Shown here piece by piece: positions 63,500-64,000 of a stretch of 64,000 nt of DNA. A program made the translations under genes and the position numbers. The notes below the pieces were generated by a model. The model worked only from the letters and a program-made list of their open reading frames with translations, did not search any database and was not told the DNA's origin. Source of the stretch: Sphingobium sp. CAP-1 (lineage in GTDB: Bacteria > Pseudomonadota > Alphaproteobacteria > Sphingomonadales > Sphingomonadaceae). Position 1 is the stretch's first letter. Each line of letters starts with the position of its first letter. The stretch is from assembly GCF_009720145.1 (NCBI RefSeq), contig NZ_CP046253.1:682001-746000 (forward strand). Reading direction: 5' to 3'.

Positions 63500-63753
63500 A
63501 GGCCGAGCAGCGCGTCGAGCTTGCCGGCGCGGTTCAGCGCGCTCAGGTCGTCGCTGCCGCCGATATGCGCGCCGTCGATGAAGATTTGCGGCACGCTGGT
63601 CCGGCCGGGCGCGCGTTCCAGCATCTCCTCGCGCTTCGGTCCGCCCAGGCTGATGTCATATTCCTCATACGCCACGCCCTTGTCGGCCAGCAACGCCTTC
63701 GCCCGCGCACAATAGCCGCACCAGTCCTTGGTATAGATTTCGACTTTGGCCAT
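63496..63753 (-). CDS. grxC: Glutaredoxin 3
   Basis: An 85-residue thioredoxin-fold protein with active site C12-G-Y-C15 (WCGYCARAKALL), where CPYC is commoner, and the glutathione-binding TSVPQIFIDGAHIGGSDDL. ATG 63753 is preceded by GGGGGAAAGGAG, better than the upstream in-frame start at 63783. It overlaps the nitrilase by four bases. Confidence 0.95.
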   Translation of the reverse strand: MAKVEIYTKDWCGYCARAKALLADKGVAYEEYDISLGGPKREEMLERAPGRTSVPQIFIDGAHIGGSDDLSALNRAGKLDALLGL

Positions 63754-63795
63754 GATAACTCCTTTCCCCCGAAATTGGGGCAAAGGCGCGCTTTG

Positions 63796-64000
63796 TCAAT
63801 CAGCAGCGTCGGGCAGGACGCGCGCCCAGCACAGCAGCCGCACCGTCCCCGCCCCGCCGCGCTTGAGCGCCCGCACGCACGCGGCCGCCGTCGCCCCGCT
63901 GGTATGGACATCATCGATCAGCAGCACCCGCCGCCCCTTCACCCCATGTCCCTGCGCCAGCGCGAAGGCGCCGCGCACCGCCTTCGCCCGCTGCGCCGGG
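63796..64000 (-). CDS. comF: ComF family phosphoribosyltransferase-like protein, partial
   Basis: The last 67 residues of a protein entering from the window edge. It contains RRVLLIDDVHTSGATAAACVRALKRGG, the PRPP-binding loop of ComF/type I phosphoribosyltransferases with acidic DD. The N-terminal zinc-finger part lies outside the window. It is upstream of grxC on the same strand, a common alphaproteobacterial order. Confidence 0.88.
   Translation of the reverse strand, partial: PAQRAKAVRGAFALAQGHGVKGRRVLLIDDVHTSGATAAACVRALKRGGAGTVRLLCWARVLPDAAD

Overview
The window is a GC-rich chromosomal segment from an alphaproteobacterium, most likely a sphingomonad (Sphingobium/Sphingomonas type). This is inferred from the gene order ftsB-eno, greA-carB-carA and GIY-YIG-dnaG-rpoD, a sigma-70 with a long acidic insert, DUF4170/DUF6975/DUF1178-type proteins, TonB-dependent receptors, and paired-hairpin palindromic repeats of the kind scattered through sphingomonad genomes. 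No rRNA, CRISPR array or prophage was seen.

Layout. 0-5.3 kb: partial ftsB, enolase, a four-gene set of small membrane/ribosome-associated proteins resembling E. coli yqjD-yqjE-yqjK, DUF4170, a rhomboid-family protein lacking its catalytic histidine, and greA. 5.3-10.9 kb: carbamoyl-phosphate synthase (carB with a one-base frameshift, carA with a palindromic repeat inserted in frame), with rraB and an AT-richer foreign-looking gene between them. 11-16 kb: yqeY, GIY-YIG protein, dnaG, rpoD. 16-25 kb: a MoxR ATPase and its VWA partner separated by GFA, secreted and chemoreceptor genes; PQQ sugar dehydrogenase; DUF1275; anmK. 25-38.7 kb: tyrS, PilZ, recG, sdhE, mfd, a TorF-like porin, MAPEG, an EAL phosphodiesterase with decayed accessory domains, moaA, nadK.

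38.7-53 kb is the accessory part. Two identical tRNA-Asn genes sit in a perfect 110-bp inverted repeat around receptor and transposase debris. Next comes a MarR-controlled operon with a 30-bp operator: TonB receptor, MFS carrier, TfdA-like dioxygenase, 2-hydroxyacid dehydrogenase and glycerate kinase, apparently a complete uptake-to-glycolysis catabolic route. A minus-strand set follows: a membrane-tethered HTH-TPR protein (frameshifted), an orphan TPR-secretin and two exported proteins of unknown function.

53-64 kb: YciI protein, a truncated NrsF-like protein, a divergent lysE/argP pair with a palindromic operator, tRNA-Arg(CCU), a seven-gene close-packed operon around glutathione-dependent formaldehyde oxidation (adhC, VOC, fghA, ferredoxin, SnoaL, GNAT, nitrilase), a LysR regulator, then DUF1178, a second nitrilase, grxC and partial comF.

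The strongest unusual signals are: palindromic elements read in frame inside two proteins, with compensatory base changes in their hairpins; the orphan secretin locus; the catabolic operon; the rhomboid pseudoprotease; and two one-base deletions in or beside G/C runs, which may be sequence errors.
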